Origin: Platynereis dumerilii
Taxonomy: Eukaryota; Annelida; Polychaeta; Phyllodocida; Nereididae
Length of the DNA: 64,000 nt
Reading direction: 5' to 3'
Assembly (NCBI GenBank): GCA_026936325.1
Contig: JAPTHN010000012.1
Coordinates: forward strand, 42,976,537-43,040,536
Below are positions 12,053-22,551 of this stretch, in pieces. Every line of letters starts with the position of its first letter. Within the stretch, counting starts at the first letter, position 1. A program made the position numbers and the translations under genes. The notes under the pieces were generated by a model, which was not told where the DNA came from, did not search any database, and saw only the letters and a list, made by a program, of their open reading frames with translations.

Positions 12053-12190
12053 TTTTGCCCAGATTTAAATTAAATTGAAATTGCATCTATGGATTTCGAT
12101 GTAACTGTGGCCCATTTTATGTTGTAATGGATTAATAAATTAAAATTGTAAATTCACTTAAATTCTGGTCGTGGACAGCTTTATTTAATT
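12053..12190 (+). repeat. Split direct repeat B2
   Basis: Copy of B1 with about one mismatch (near CACTTAAATTCTGG). It ends GCTTTATTTAATT at the right end of the element. Confidence 0.92.
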
Positions 12191-12199
12191 AATTGATTG

Positions 12200-12405
12200 A
12201 CACCATAATTGATCTTTAGCTTCTTGGATCTTTTCGAGGCACTTTTTCTAGGGTAGTTCGGCTGGACGGGGGAAAAAAAAAGTGAAATCTCAATTTTTTA
12301 TAATGTCAATTTGGTAAAAATTCTGGCTATGCTCAATTTTTTTTTTCCGTTGGCAGAAAATCTGTTGGTGGATCCGAGAAGCTAAAAATTAAAAAAGTCT
12401 GGCCT
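12200..12405. mobile_element. MITE family 'AGGCCAGACATAATTGAT', short nested copy
   Basis: Left ATAATTGATCTTTAGCTTCT and right end reverse-complementing to AGGCCAGACTTTTTTAATTT. It lies immediately right of B2, so the left tip of the MITE may have been replaced. Related to 27234-27447. Confidence 0.55.
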
Positions 12406-12752
12406 AAACATTGACACGACAGTTTTTGTCCTACCGACCGACCTAAGAAAAAGAACATCGAAAAGACCCAAGAAGCTAAAAAACAATTATGTCTAGCCTT
12501 AACATAAAAACATGATACCCATAATCACTTTGGACGGATTCCAAATGAAAAAGTATTTTTAAAGTAGGATGGATCTTGAATTAGCAAAGTATTGCGAAAT
12601 TAGGATATTTCCTTCTCGGTTTGTAAAGGTATTTCGTCTGTTTTTTCAATTTATCTGATTATAAGGAAATTTTTATTATCTATTTTTTAGCTGTAATTAG
12701 CCAAAAGTTTAAATGGCATGTTCTTTTTCTTTAAATTCAGATTGCCTTCTTA

Positions 12753-13154
12753 AATTCAAAAGTGAAATGGTCAAGGGACAGGCAATTCAAAAGTGAAGTG
12801 GTCAAGGGACAGGCAATTCAAAAGTGAAGTGGTCAAGGGACAGGCAATTCAAAAGTGAAGTGGTCAAGGGACAGGCAATTCAAAAGTGAAGTGGTCAAGG
12901 GACAGGCAATTCAAAAGTGAAGTGGTCAAGGGACAGGCAATTCAAAAGTGAAGTGGTCAAGGGACAGGCAATTCAAAAGTGAAGTGGTCAAGGGACAGGC
13001 AATTCAAAAGTGAAGTGGTCAAGGGACAGGCAATTCAAAAGTGAAGTGGTCAAGGGACAGGCAATTCAAAAGTGAAGTGGTCAAGGGACAGGCAATTCAA
13101 AAGTGAAGTGGTCAAGGGACAGGCAATTCAAAAGTGAAATGACCAAGGGACAGA
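12753..13154. repeat. 31-bp minisatellite, about 13 copies
   Basis: Unit AATTCAAAAGTGAAGTGGTC plus AAGGGACAGGC, nearly identical in the inner copies. The first and last units carry GAAATG variants. The array lies inside a dispersed repeat whose other copies (47360-47440, 59745-59830, 61015-61165) have one unit each. Confidence 0.95.
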
Positions 13155-13169
13155 AGGACACAAAATCCC

Positions 13170-13830
13170 ATCAAGAGCCTTGTGTGCACTAATGTTCAAA
13201 GACATAAATTTATTCTTAAAACCGAAAGCACTAAATCAGTTTATTTATAACTTTAATATGTTTTTTCGATGATTACATTGACTTTAGTTGTATAATAAAA
13301 CTACATGACATGATTACAAACTGCACTTAAATTTTTGCGAAGTCACAGCACTCCTAACTATTAAATAAAAAAGAAGAAGAATGGAAACAATTAAATTTGG
13401 ATACTTCTTTTTACAGTATGCACGATTCAGAGTATAATATCTATTTATAAAACATATGCCTGAATGAGACAATATATTACTCTTTTATTTTATGTGTCTG
13501 AGACTGGGGTTCAAAATGAGGAGCAAAGTCACTGGACCTAGAGGAGAATAGTTTTTTTTGTCATGCTTTAGACACAGTTGCTTCTGAATTAAGCTCTAGT
13601 ATAGAAAACAGGATCTGACTTTAAAATCTGATATGGAAAACAGGATCTGAAAAAATTCCTGCAGACTATTTCTTGTCCTGAAAATGTCTGAGGTTAGATA
13701 ATAGTTTTTACATGACGAGAAGTGATATTGACCAGATTGTATTCTGCCAATGTGGATTTGAAGTGTTACCTTTCGCAAAGCGTTGAAGTGCATTTTTGTC
13801 TTCAAGATATATCGCAAAGACTGGTCCGTA
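13170..13830. other. Unassigned AT-rich stretch
   Basis: No gene or clear repeat is recognised between the 31-bp array and the degenerate repeat starting near 13860. Confidence 0.45.
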
Positions 13831-13859
13831 CCATTGGTAGAGTGAGCACTTATTGACAA

Positions 13860-14240
13860 AATCCTGTCAGCATTTCTGGTAAAGTCGCTTCAGACAATAA
13901 TAACCAATCAGAGCTTTTGGCAAAGCCAGCATTTTTGGCAAGGACTGATAAGTACTTTTGGTAGAGTCAACAATTTTTAACAAAATCCTGTCATTGCTTT
14001 TGGTAAAGTAAGGAAGGCCAGTGCTTTTGGAAGAGTTATCGAAGATCAGTGCTTTTGGCAAAGTTGGCACTTGTGGTGAGAGGCTAGTTATTGATTTTGG
14101 TAGAGCAAGCACTTTTGACAATTCACTAATCAGTGTTTTTGGTAAAAGTTAAGCAGTCATGAAGCACTTTTGACAATGATAAATCATTGTCCTAACATTG
14201 CCTTAGTAAAGCTGACACTCTTGGCAAAGAAAAATGAAAG
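13860..14240. repeat. Degenerate minisatellite, core CTTTTGGTAAAGT
   Basis: About a dozen diverged units with the core GCTTTTGGCAAAG or CACTTTTGGTAGAGT at irregular 30-45 bp steps. The minus-strand open frame over it (ALPKSI-type repeats) is a by-product. Confidence 0.7.
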
Positions 14241-14399
14241 GCTAATATAATTGTTCTGTAACAACAGAATAACATTACAAAAAGCATGGACGAGTCTTTC
14301 CCAGAACTGCTGACTTTACCGAAGTTGTGTAAAGCAGAGCCCTTTCCTTCCTCAATGAGTCCTCATATATATATATAATATATTGTTCTGTCACAACAC

Positions 14400-15060
14400 T
14401 GACATGAACTTTAAGGTAAAGTGCCCTGTTATCAAATATATGCAATAACTTCAAGTAGTCACAAAAACCTCTTATTTAAAGAAAACGTTACATAACAATA
14501 AAACAAAGAGTGTCTACGTCATGTTCAGACTTTCAAGATAAACGTGTGTACATATGGATTTGCCAAAAAGCTGGGTCGCACCAATTTTCCTGGAAACTTG
14601 TCTTTTTTCCGTATATTATTCCTTTGTCCAAAGAAGGAATGGACTAAGCTCAAGAAAGCGTAGACTGAGTAAGTTTAAAAACAACCAAGCTTCTGGAACT
14701 TTATATATCTATTGACTTTTCTCCACTATAAAACATTTGCATAAAAAAGTGATGCATGAGCAGAAGTCTGTACAAACTTTTTTTTGTGCAAAAATTTTAA
14801 TCAAAACCTTCAGTTTATGCACAAAGAAGGACTGTTTAATTTGAATTTTTGCTTTAAAATGCAAAAAGATATAAGAGCCTTATATAAAGTATGGAGTGAA
14901 AATCTCTAGTGTAAAATAAAAATTGCTTAAAATCAAAGAAATGCAAATGAACATAATCAAGTGTTCAAGATTTCTTATAACCATCTTTGAAAAGACAGGT
15001 ATATTTCAAACCAGACATCAATAGTGATTTAATATGTTCTCAAGTGATGACGAAACCATG
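14400..15060 (+). repeat. Segmental duplication, left copy
   Basis: Shares order and sequence with 15530-16140: a ...AATAACTTCAAGT start, AAAAAGCTGGGTCGCACC, a TATCTATTGACTTTTC block, AGGACTGTTTAATTTGAATT, and GTGAAAATCTCTAGTGTAAA. Divergence is substantial with many indels, so it is old. Confidence 0.8.
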
Positions 15061-15224
15061 TGGTTGACATAAATTTGCAAATACATATATATGTGTTCCA
15101 TGTGATGACTGGGGGGTAAATCTACCTGATTGCGCATCAGTTGACCATGAGTTTGTCAGCTGAGTGGTGGTTTAATTTCGTTCAGAGAATTAATTTCGTG
15201 GTTGTTCTGATGGTTGTAATTGAA

Positions 15225-15443
15225 TGATGGATGGATGATTCGGGCTTTACGTCCTGTATTTTTGCACATGGTAGGCTAATTAGGACAGGAGGAGGACACA
15301 GCAATGAGGAGAAGGATGATTGAAACAGACGTCCGACACAGGCCAAGGTGACCCAGCAAGAGCGGAATTCAAACCCTGGACCCAGCGATTGGCAGTATTG
15401 GCAGTCCAGCACGCTACCACTAGACCAACCTGCCCCCCACCCC
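15225..15443 (-). mobile_element. tRNA-derived SINE, family A, copy 1 (full length)
   Basis: On the minus strand: A box TGGTCTAGTGGTAGCGTGCTGG-like head, B box GGTTTGAATTCC, a central domain of about 100 bp, and tail ACGTAAAGCC...CATCCATCCATC. It lies between the two copies of the segmental duplication. Confidence 0.9.
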
Positions 15444-15529
15444 AGGTTCTGTTGGTTGTAAAGCCGAATGCTTTTTCCACTCATAGAGTGTTCAGTCATG
15501 GCACTTGCATATTTTTAAAGCTCAATTGC

Positions 15530-16140
15530 CCAGTTCCAAAATGTTATGTAATAACTTCAAGTTGTCAGTAGATGGCTAACTAAACATTACATGACGATAA
15601 AAATAGGGTCCGCCGTCATTTTTAGGCTATAAAGAGAAACCTCCAATAGTCCTGTATGCATATTTGCTAAAAAAGCTGGGTCGCACCGATTCCCCCCGAA
15701 AACATGTTTCTTTGTCTTACATGTATTCTCCTTCAGCCAAAGAAAGAATGGAGTAAGCATACAATCTAAGAAAGTGTTGATTCCACAAGTTAAAAAAGCC
15801 AAGGCTTGGGAAACTTTGTATATATCTATTGACTTTTCCACACTATATTATAAAAATAATGGCGTAAAAAACTGATGCATAAACAGAAGTCCGACCAAAC
15901 TTTTTTTTTCGAGAAAAATTTTAATCAAAATATTCAGATTATATGCAAAGGAGGACTGTTTAATTTGAATTTTTGCTTTAAAATCAAAAGATATAAAAGG
16001 CTAATATAAAGTATGGTGTGAAAATCTCTAGTGTAAACTGCCTTGATATTTACCCAGACAGCTCACAAGGATAAAAATTCGCTTGAAATGAAAGAATAAT
16101 CAAGATTTCTATAATAATCTTTGAAAAGACATGTGTTTTT
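15530..16140 (+). repeat. Segmental duplication, right copy
   Basis: Direct-repeat partner of 14400-15060; see that entry for the shared blocks. No coding content is seen. Confidence 0.8.
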
Positions 16141-16454
16141 TTTAAATTTCTTATGTGAATTATATTTGTTAGCACACCGCTCTGTGAACTGATTTAAAAT
16201 TGACATTTTTTGACAGAAAATTGTTGAAATTGGGATAGCAAATTTTAATATACTGCTCCGAGGCTGCTCAAGACCATCAAGTTACAGTGTTGCCTGTAAG
16301 TAAGTGAAAGGAAAATCTATATATAGCATAGATATATATATGTGACTAGATGAAATGTCTAATTATCAGAATTTTCTGCTGTTGCCAAGCAAATATTCAA
16401 CTGAATATTACTTTCACTGTATTTGCACTTGGCATTGGCAAACAACCAATGCAA

Positions 16455-16800
16455 TGGGTGAGTGAGTGAGTTTGTGTTTTACGCCCATTACACCAGTGTA
16501 GGCTATTTAGAGGCATGCAATGACAATGGGAAAGCCAGGAAGGTATACTTTTCCAGATATGAGATAGTAGTGGCGTCCCAATAGGGGGGCACGGGGGGGG
16601 CACGTGCCCCCCTTTTGGACCTGTGCCCCCCCCAGGTGCCCCCCATATGAACTTTCCAACTCTGGCTAAAATATACAGTTACTATAGTGGGTGACCCCCA
16701 GAGAATTGCGTGCCCCCCCCCAGGTGCCCCCCCGTTTGAGACCCCCCAGTTACGCCACTGTGAGATAGAGGTCTACAGTGCTGCCTGTTTAGTAAGTGAA
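16455..16800 (-). mobile_element. SINE-B-like 3' fragment, split by a hAT MITE
   Basis: (GAGT)n followed by TTTGTGTTTTACGCC resembles the 3' end of the SINE at 9156-9420, read on the minus strand. The hAT MITE at 16568-16760 interrupts it. No tRNA-like head is recognised, so it is partial. Confidence 0.5.
16568..16760. mobile_element. hAT-type MITE, 193 bp
   Basis: Ends TAGTGGCGTCCC and a right end reverse-complementing to CAGTGGCGTAACTGGGGGG. It is flanked by a perfect 8-bp duplication TGAGATAG (16560-16567 and 16761-16768), diagnostic of hAT insertion. The interior is G/C homopolymer-rich. Confidence 0.9.
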
Positions 16801-17773
16801 ACGGCTGACGTTTTGCCATTGTGTCAATGATAAGGATCCTCAATCAAACTGCTTATGGAAGAAAAGATACTCTACTGATGAGAAGGAAACATGTGGGGAT
16901 ATAAAAGACAGTATTTGAAGTACAGTAGCAGACAAAAGTTTAGACCGCTTCAATGTTTTGACAATATAAGGGAAAATAGGTGTTCAGCAGAAAAATTCTG
17001 CATGGATTTTCTTGCCTGTGTATCAGGGAAGTTCTACAATAGAGAAAACTTGATCTATTTTTAATACTTACTTGAATATGTATGATAAACAAAAGTTTCA
17101 GGTGGTCTAAACTTACAATTTTATGCTGCTTACATCTAAAAAGGCCGTTAATGGAATTTTAAATTAGAGGAAAGGTGGCTAAATAATCAATGTCATTTTA
17201 GACAAGTAATTCAATAATGTTTCATGTGATTGAAAGGCAATCAGTCATGAAACAGGAAAAAACATAATTTTTTATATTTTTTTAAACTTTCAACTTGCGG
17301 GGTAATAATGGTGATTCAGTACAAAGCCAAAAATGGTGTTTTTGCCTGGGTTTCGTGTAACAGACACATATTTCAAGTATCATAAAAAAATGACCGGGAT
17401 GTTTACATTGACCTGAGCATGTGTCCTGTTGAAATCAAATAAGTTTTGTTTGTTCGCTTTACTTATGATGAAACTACAGCCACTTTTATGGAAGGCGTAA
17501 AACTGGTCCATTCATTGACATTACGTTTCAGTACACTTTCCAGAGTGGTGTCTGTAATTTTGTCTGTATTGTGGAAAAAGAATAAAAGCTGTAAAAGTTT
17601 GTTGATTTTATCAGGACACATAGTGACATACTCAGATGAATGAAAACTCTCCTTTCACCATTTTATGATGCTTCAAATAGGTGTCTCTCAGACAAAACGC
17701 AGACAAGAACACCATTTTTGCAGTATAACTGGGCGTCAAGTGTATTCATACTCCATCTCACTGTTACACAGAG
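16801..17773. other. Unassigned stretch
   Basis: AT-rich sequence with no recognised gene or repeat. The open frame at 17446-17643 has no family resemblance. Confidence 0.4.
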
Positions 17774-17980
17774 ATGAGGCCAGGTGATAGGGGTATCAGA
17801 CAAGCCATCAACCAAAGCTCCAAGTGCAACAGGAGCTGAGCTACAAAGCAAAATGTCACTGTGTCGGGTGTACTCCCGCGTTATACGTCCGACACGATGA
17901 CTTTTTGAAATAGCTCAGCTCCTGTTGCACTTGGAGCTTTGGTTGATAGCTTGTCTGATACCCCCATTACCTGGCCTCAT
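17774..17980. repeat. Near-perfect foldback, 207 bp
   Basis: Arms ATGAGGCCAGGTGATAGGGG... and its reverse complement ...CCTGGCCTCAT pair for about 70 bp, with the inner loop also self-complementary (GTGTCGG and CCGACAC). It could be a foldback MITE or an inverted duplication; no clear target duplication is seen. Confidence 0.8.
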
Positions 17981-18302
17981 CCTTGTAATGACCATGTTAA
18001 TTTGGTTGAGGATGTTTAATATTGGCACAAATGCAAAAAATCACCTGTTTCACTTACAGGCAGCGTTACATTATGATAATTTATATACCACCAGTCAAAA
18101 GGTCCTGTGTTTTCATCAATATCGAAATTTCTGCAACAAACCCATGCACCAATGTGACCCAATGTCATCCATATAGATGACAGTGTAAGCTGGAGACTTC
18201 AATGCAGAATTGAAAATTTGAAATATGTTAGAAGTACAGTTCATAAATGACAATGACCTTTCACATTTTTCCATTTATAGAAATGCGGACAGTGACCCCT
18301 GC

Positions 18303-18561
18303 ATTATTAGGCGGTGACCATTAATATTGGGGGGGGGGGGGTATTTCGAGTTTGCCTCAACAAGGAAATAATTCATTTTATTATTTATTTCACAGTAATG
18401 TCGGATAGAGTAATTTATTTCAAGCACACAATGTCCTCAAACAACCGTTTAACCTTCTAAAATACAAATTCCATCACCAAAGACGGTTTTTTACCGGGAA
18501 GGATGTTATTATTTTCTTCAAACCTTCCCCCTCTTCGATAATGGTTGCCCCCTTAATAAAA
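18303..18561. mobile_element. Possible MITE, about 260 bp
   Basis: Left ATTATTAGGCGGTGACCATT with a G-run, and a right end that reverse-complements to TTATTAAGGGGGCAACCATT. The TIR match is imperfect and the target site is unresolved. Confidence 0.4.
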
Positions 18562-18909
18562 CCAGGTAAGTATACAAAAAATTACTGAAGCATATATTAT
18601 AACAGTCAAAAACCAAGTTACAGACCAAAAACCTGAAAATTTCACTGATGTCCTAAAAATGAAATATATACATGTATGACAGTGGTCAGCAGTGCAAATA
18701 GAATAGTCCTATAAATAGATGTCCATTGACAGCAATGTAATGTGTTACAGCAATATAGGTATTTTACTGCTCAGCGGCCCCTTGAAACAGTGTCTGTGCT
18801 GTGTAAGTAAAGAATCCCTCACACAGGGTAAAGATGTTGAGGACTCCCATTCTCTCTCCCATCTCATGAATCAACCCTTGTGAGCACCCAGAACCGGGCT
18901 TAGAGGGCT

Positions 18910-19003
18910 GCTCTTCATCTATCTATCTACCTATCTACCTACCTACCTGCCTATCTGCCTATCTGCCTATCTACCTATCTACCTATCTATCTATCTATCC
19001 ATC
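18910..19003. repeat. (ATCT)n/(ACCT)n microsatellite
   Basis: Mixed tetranucleotide run of ATCT, ACCT and GCCT units. Confidence 0.9.
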
Positions 19004-19137
19004 ACTTCCACCACATTGAAAGATCATCTCCCAATAATGTATTCTGAGAGCTGAAAAACGATGCTGCCAGCTGCAGAATTGTAGCATTGGATACCAGCTG
19101 AAGATGTTTCTACCAGCTGAAAATCACAACATGCTTT

Positions 19138-19546
19138 GGGACCATTCAGAATAATGACTGGGGGGGGGGGGATGGGAGTTTTGCCAGAACCTCCCGTCAA
19201 AAATTAATACCACCCCTCAGTTCCATGCTGATTTTTAGTACCCCACCCTTAGGTTTCATGCTCATTTTTAGTAGCCCCCCCCCCCGACATACAAAGCAAT
19301 ACATGCATGTATATTGTTATACATGTGCCCTTTGTACAGCCGCACGTACAGATTCGCGGACATTTGTGCATAAAAATGCGCGGTCTAACTAAGTATATAC
19401 ATGTGCGTTTTATAACACTTTTTCTGTGCTAAAATTTCTTACCCCCCTTGGACATGTGGTCAAAAGTTAGTGCCCCCCTTTGGAACATGTGCGAAAAGTT
19501 AGTACCCCCTCGGGCAAAACTAAGGTCATAAATTCTGAACGGTCCC
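19138..19546. mobile_element. MITE, about 410 bp, TIR GGGACCRTTCAGAA
   Basis: Left GGGACCATTCAGAATAATGA and right end reverse-complementing to GGGACCGTTCAGAATTTATG. The interior has G/C runs and repeated TTAGTACCCCC-like motifs. The target duplication is not clear (TTT on both sides at best). Confidence 0.75.
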
Positions 19547-19641
19547 TTTCATCTATTTCCTGGGTCAGAAAAGGGAACTCAATGAAATAAGTATAGGTTA
19601 TTCACCTAGGGAGAGGCAATATGTGATTTATCCAGCGAGGG

Positions 19642-20331
19642 CGAAATATGTGAGAAGGGAAAATATGTGAATGGAGTTCAGGAAGTGTATATACAGTGTA
19701 TTGGTGACATATTGTCGATCCAGCTAAAAACTCCTCCCTTAGCGATGCCACTCACCTAAACTATCCACCTATCCTTATTGATCTATCCTCTCCTTCTGAT
19801 AACACCAGAAAGCAGTTCCACTGCTGCCTTATTTACGTTTTTCTACGCCAACTGTCCTCTGCCACCAGGGGCGCATGAATCTGCTCAGTAGTTCCGCTTA
19901 TCACATCACCAGGGACTGGCGCCACTGCTCCATTTTCCCGCCAAAAACATCCACACTCCAGTGTCAGCTGCTATCCATGCCTGCACCCTGGATGACCTAC
20001 TTCTACTCATCGTATCTTCGTCATCTTACCCTCATTTTAAAGCTCTTTCCAAGCCCTAAACCTATCAAGATGTCTCAACTATTATCCAAGCTCATACGCG
20101 CTATCTCTCAAGTCTAATCTGCATACAATCACCAATGCATTTTTCACTTTGGCCAGCTTCATCTTCATGCACAATCTCACAGCACACGCCTCAGTGCACA
20201 CGCCTCAGTGCACACGCCTGCTGTGTAGGATTTGGCAATGTGCCAAAAAATCACTTACTCTTTTCATCACCAATACACTGTATATACACTTCCTGAACTC
20301 CATTCACATATTTTCCCTTCTCACATATTTC
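19642..20331. mobile_element. Inverted-repeat element, about 690 bp
   Basis: Arms of about 65 bp (19642-19707 and 20267-20331) share GAAATATGTGAGAAGG..., GAATGGAGTTCAGGAAGTGT and TATTGGTGA as exact inverted copies. The interior at 19875-20117 is an open frame without recognisable domains. The outer limits may lie beyond these arms. Confidence 0.7.
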
Positions 20332-20439
20332 TCTACCATTTCAATCAAAGCACATGCTTTCACACAAACTGCAGATTTTTATCATTGACTCCCCCTAAAA
20401 ATGTCCCTCAATGGGTATCTCTAGTGGGAGGATAACTGG

Positions 20440-21760
20440 ACAACAAAGAATAAGGGTTTTATTGCAGTGAAATACTGGCTCATGATTGGCTGACAGAGGT
20501 GTCGAATGGTATAATTGAGCATCTTTCATGATACTGTCAAGTCATTGCTGGACTAAAATATGGTGGGACATTGTTCTAGAAAAACGTGGCATTTCAAAAC
20601 CAGTGTTTCGCACTCAAAATCTAGATTGTAAATTTTGTGGAACTCCCTACCTTAAAAATAGTTTAAATGTTGCTCTGCAGGGCCTCATCCTTCAAACGTC
20701 CAATGGTATTCTCTTCCGAACTTTTCTCAGTCCAAAATATCTGCTGATCAAAAACAAAGAAGACAGTCATTGATTGTAGAATTAATGAAAAAAAGGTTAA
20801 TGTGTCTCTTTAAATATTTAGTCAGTAATTGTAAATCTATCAAATGGTATTTCAAGCTTCACTCCTACCTTGCAAGTTGGCTTGAAATATTGTGGAGATC
20901 CTTGGAAGTCAAGACTTCTTGGCAATTTCTTTCTTTCCACAACGTTATCATCGTAAATGATAAATATTTCAGCTTTGTAGATATCCGTAAGTAGTGAAGT
21001 CGAATGCTCCAAGTACCTACTTGCATTCATTTGAGAACTGTGATATCTCAAAAACTGAAGTATTTAGCAGTTTAGAAGTTATTAGAACTATAGCAGATGA
21101 GTAAAACTAATTATACAAACACAGTGTCACAACAAACTGCGACAAACAATTATATACATGTGTTTCTTGGCATATTTTTTCTTTCTTGTCATTGATGTGG
21201 CAAAAATTAATCATTCTCACACCAACAGGCAATTTTCTTGGGAATGAATATAGCACGGACTGTAGCTGGCTTTTTTGACTGTGGTTGGCTTTTTTGATTC
21301 GAGTAATAGGCCTATCTATGTTAGACTGCTAGTTCCTTATAACTTTGTAATTCTTTAGTCTCTGGTATTTATATCATCTTAAGTAAGGTTATTTCATTTC
21401 TAAACCTAATAGGCATATAATAAGAATCTGCAGAATTTTTTTTAATGATTTCAGAAAGTAAATGTGTTATCTCTCCTTAAATGAAAAAATAGCATGCAAT
21501 GCATGCACTGTGTCCTCGAGCAAGTATAGTAATTGGCATGAATCTTTTAAAAGATTGTTTCCCTGTGATCCTGTGCACGTGTGTCAATCCATTTTTGGCT
21601 AAAAATAGACATATTTGGCTGGTTGTGGTTCACCAAGCCCTGTCTCAGCATGTAAGGTCCTCACAGAAGAAGATGCTTCTCTGAAGCCTTCTCAGAAATC
21701 TTATACCTAGCAATGAAGAATTTTGAGGATTAAAGGCGAACATGCTGAGCAGTGAGACAT
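20440..21760. other. Unassigned stretch
   Basis: No gene or repeat recognised. Open frames at 20528-20994 are short, overlapping and without motifs. Confidence 0.4.
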
Positions 21761-21761
21761 A

Positions 21762-22550
21762 TGCCTAGTTCACACGGAGACGTATCAGACGGTTCTTGCC
21801 GCAGCGATTCTTACTTTTCCAGGAAAGTAGGAGATGATTCAACTACTTTCAACAATTCGGCGACGATAATTTCGTCTATGGCGCATCTTAAACTTCCTCG
21901 CCAAAAGTTCTTAGAAGTCACGTGACAGATTGGTGAAGCAAGAACTCGCTTCACCAAGAACTTGCTTCACCAAAGATTCAATCTGTTGAATCTTGACGAA
22001 GCAAGAAGTCACGATGCAAAAGACCTGAAAGACCCCCAAAGTGCTTGGGCGAAGGTACAAACAGCTTGGGCGAAGCTAGAGAGTGCTTGGGCGAGGCTAT
22101 TTATCATTGAGTCAATACAACTTCGGCGACGCAACAGCACAACTCACCGTCGCAAACATGCTGATGAAACGCCGTAACAGCTATTTGCCTGACTGCAACA
22201 GCTATTTGCTTGGGCGTAATTGAGCTATTTGGGCGAGGCTAGAGGCTGCTTGGGCGAAGCAAGAGGCTCCTTGGGCGAGGCTAGTTTAATATTGAAGCAA
22301 TGGAACTTCACCGAGGCTCCTCACAACTCGCCGACACAACTCTCTTCCTCATGGGGGGTTGCTTCGTCACTAATTACGAGCGATTCGGCGTAGAATACGA
22401 GTGCCTCGTCGTCATAGGATCCATCCACGACGATGTATAACCTCTAATTGATTATATAATTGTCCAAAAGTGACTTGAAACGCCGAAATGTGGTTTCCTG
22501 GCACCTAGACAGCTTCGCCGTCACTTAACCACTGTCGTGTGAACTAGGCA
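21762..22550. mobile_element. TIR element with internal repeats, about 790 bp
   Basis: Termini TGCCTAGTTCACACG and its reverse complement CGTGTGAACTAGGCA. Inside is a cluster of GCTTGGGCGARGCTAGAG-like units (22040-22285). GC-rich compared with its surroundings. No transposase is seen. Confidence 0.8.
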
Positions 22551-22551
22551 T

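Larger units (their letters stand above)
10514..12190 (+). mobile_element. DIRS/Ngaro-like tyrosine-recombinase element with split direct repeats (incomplete)
   Basis: Layout A1 (10514-10635), recombinase frame, B1 (11494-11630), A2 (11630-11751), about 300 bp of unique DNA, B2 (12053-12190). A1 and A2 look identical; B1 and B2 differ by about one base, so it is young. Split direct repeats of the A1-ORF-B1-A2-B2 type are the mark of Ngaro/PAT-like DIRS elements. At 1.68 kb it is far below the usual size; no gag, reverse transcriptase or RNase H part is seen, so it is an incomplete copy. A Crypton is the main alternative, but Cryptons lack this repeat layout. Confidence 0.75.
10419..12499. mobile_element. 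MITE family 'AGGCCAGACATAATTGAT', copy interrupted by the recombinase element
   Basis: Left end AGGCCAAACATTATTGATTC and right end reverse-complementing to AGGCTAGACATAATTGTTTT belong to the same MITE family as 27234-27447, 37557-38193 and 45452-45600. The split-repeat element at 10514-12190 lies between them. Pairing of these two ends as one copy is an inference. Confidence 0.5.
9559..12749. mobile_element. TTAA-flanked inverted-repeat element, outer shell of a nest
   Basis: Left arm starts GAAGGCAAACTGAA (9559) and the right arm reverse-complements to GAAGGCAATCTGAA (ends 12749). The arms stay alignable for about 120 bp, sharing ATTTCCTTATAATC. TTAA lies at both edges (9555-9558 and 12750-12753), as left by piggyBac or Kolobok transposases. 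Most of the interior is the inserted material described separately. Confidence 0.65.

Noticed and set aside
15182-15571. Overlapping frames of 83-105 residues on both strands
   Set aside because: They lie in or across SINE copy 1; related frames occur in other copies (42547-42860, 36937-37191).
19875-20117. 80-residue frame inside the 690-bp inverted-repeat element
   Set aside because: No domain is recognised, and its position between inverted arms is better explained as noncoding element DNA.
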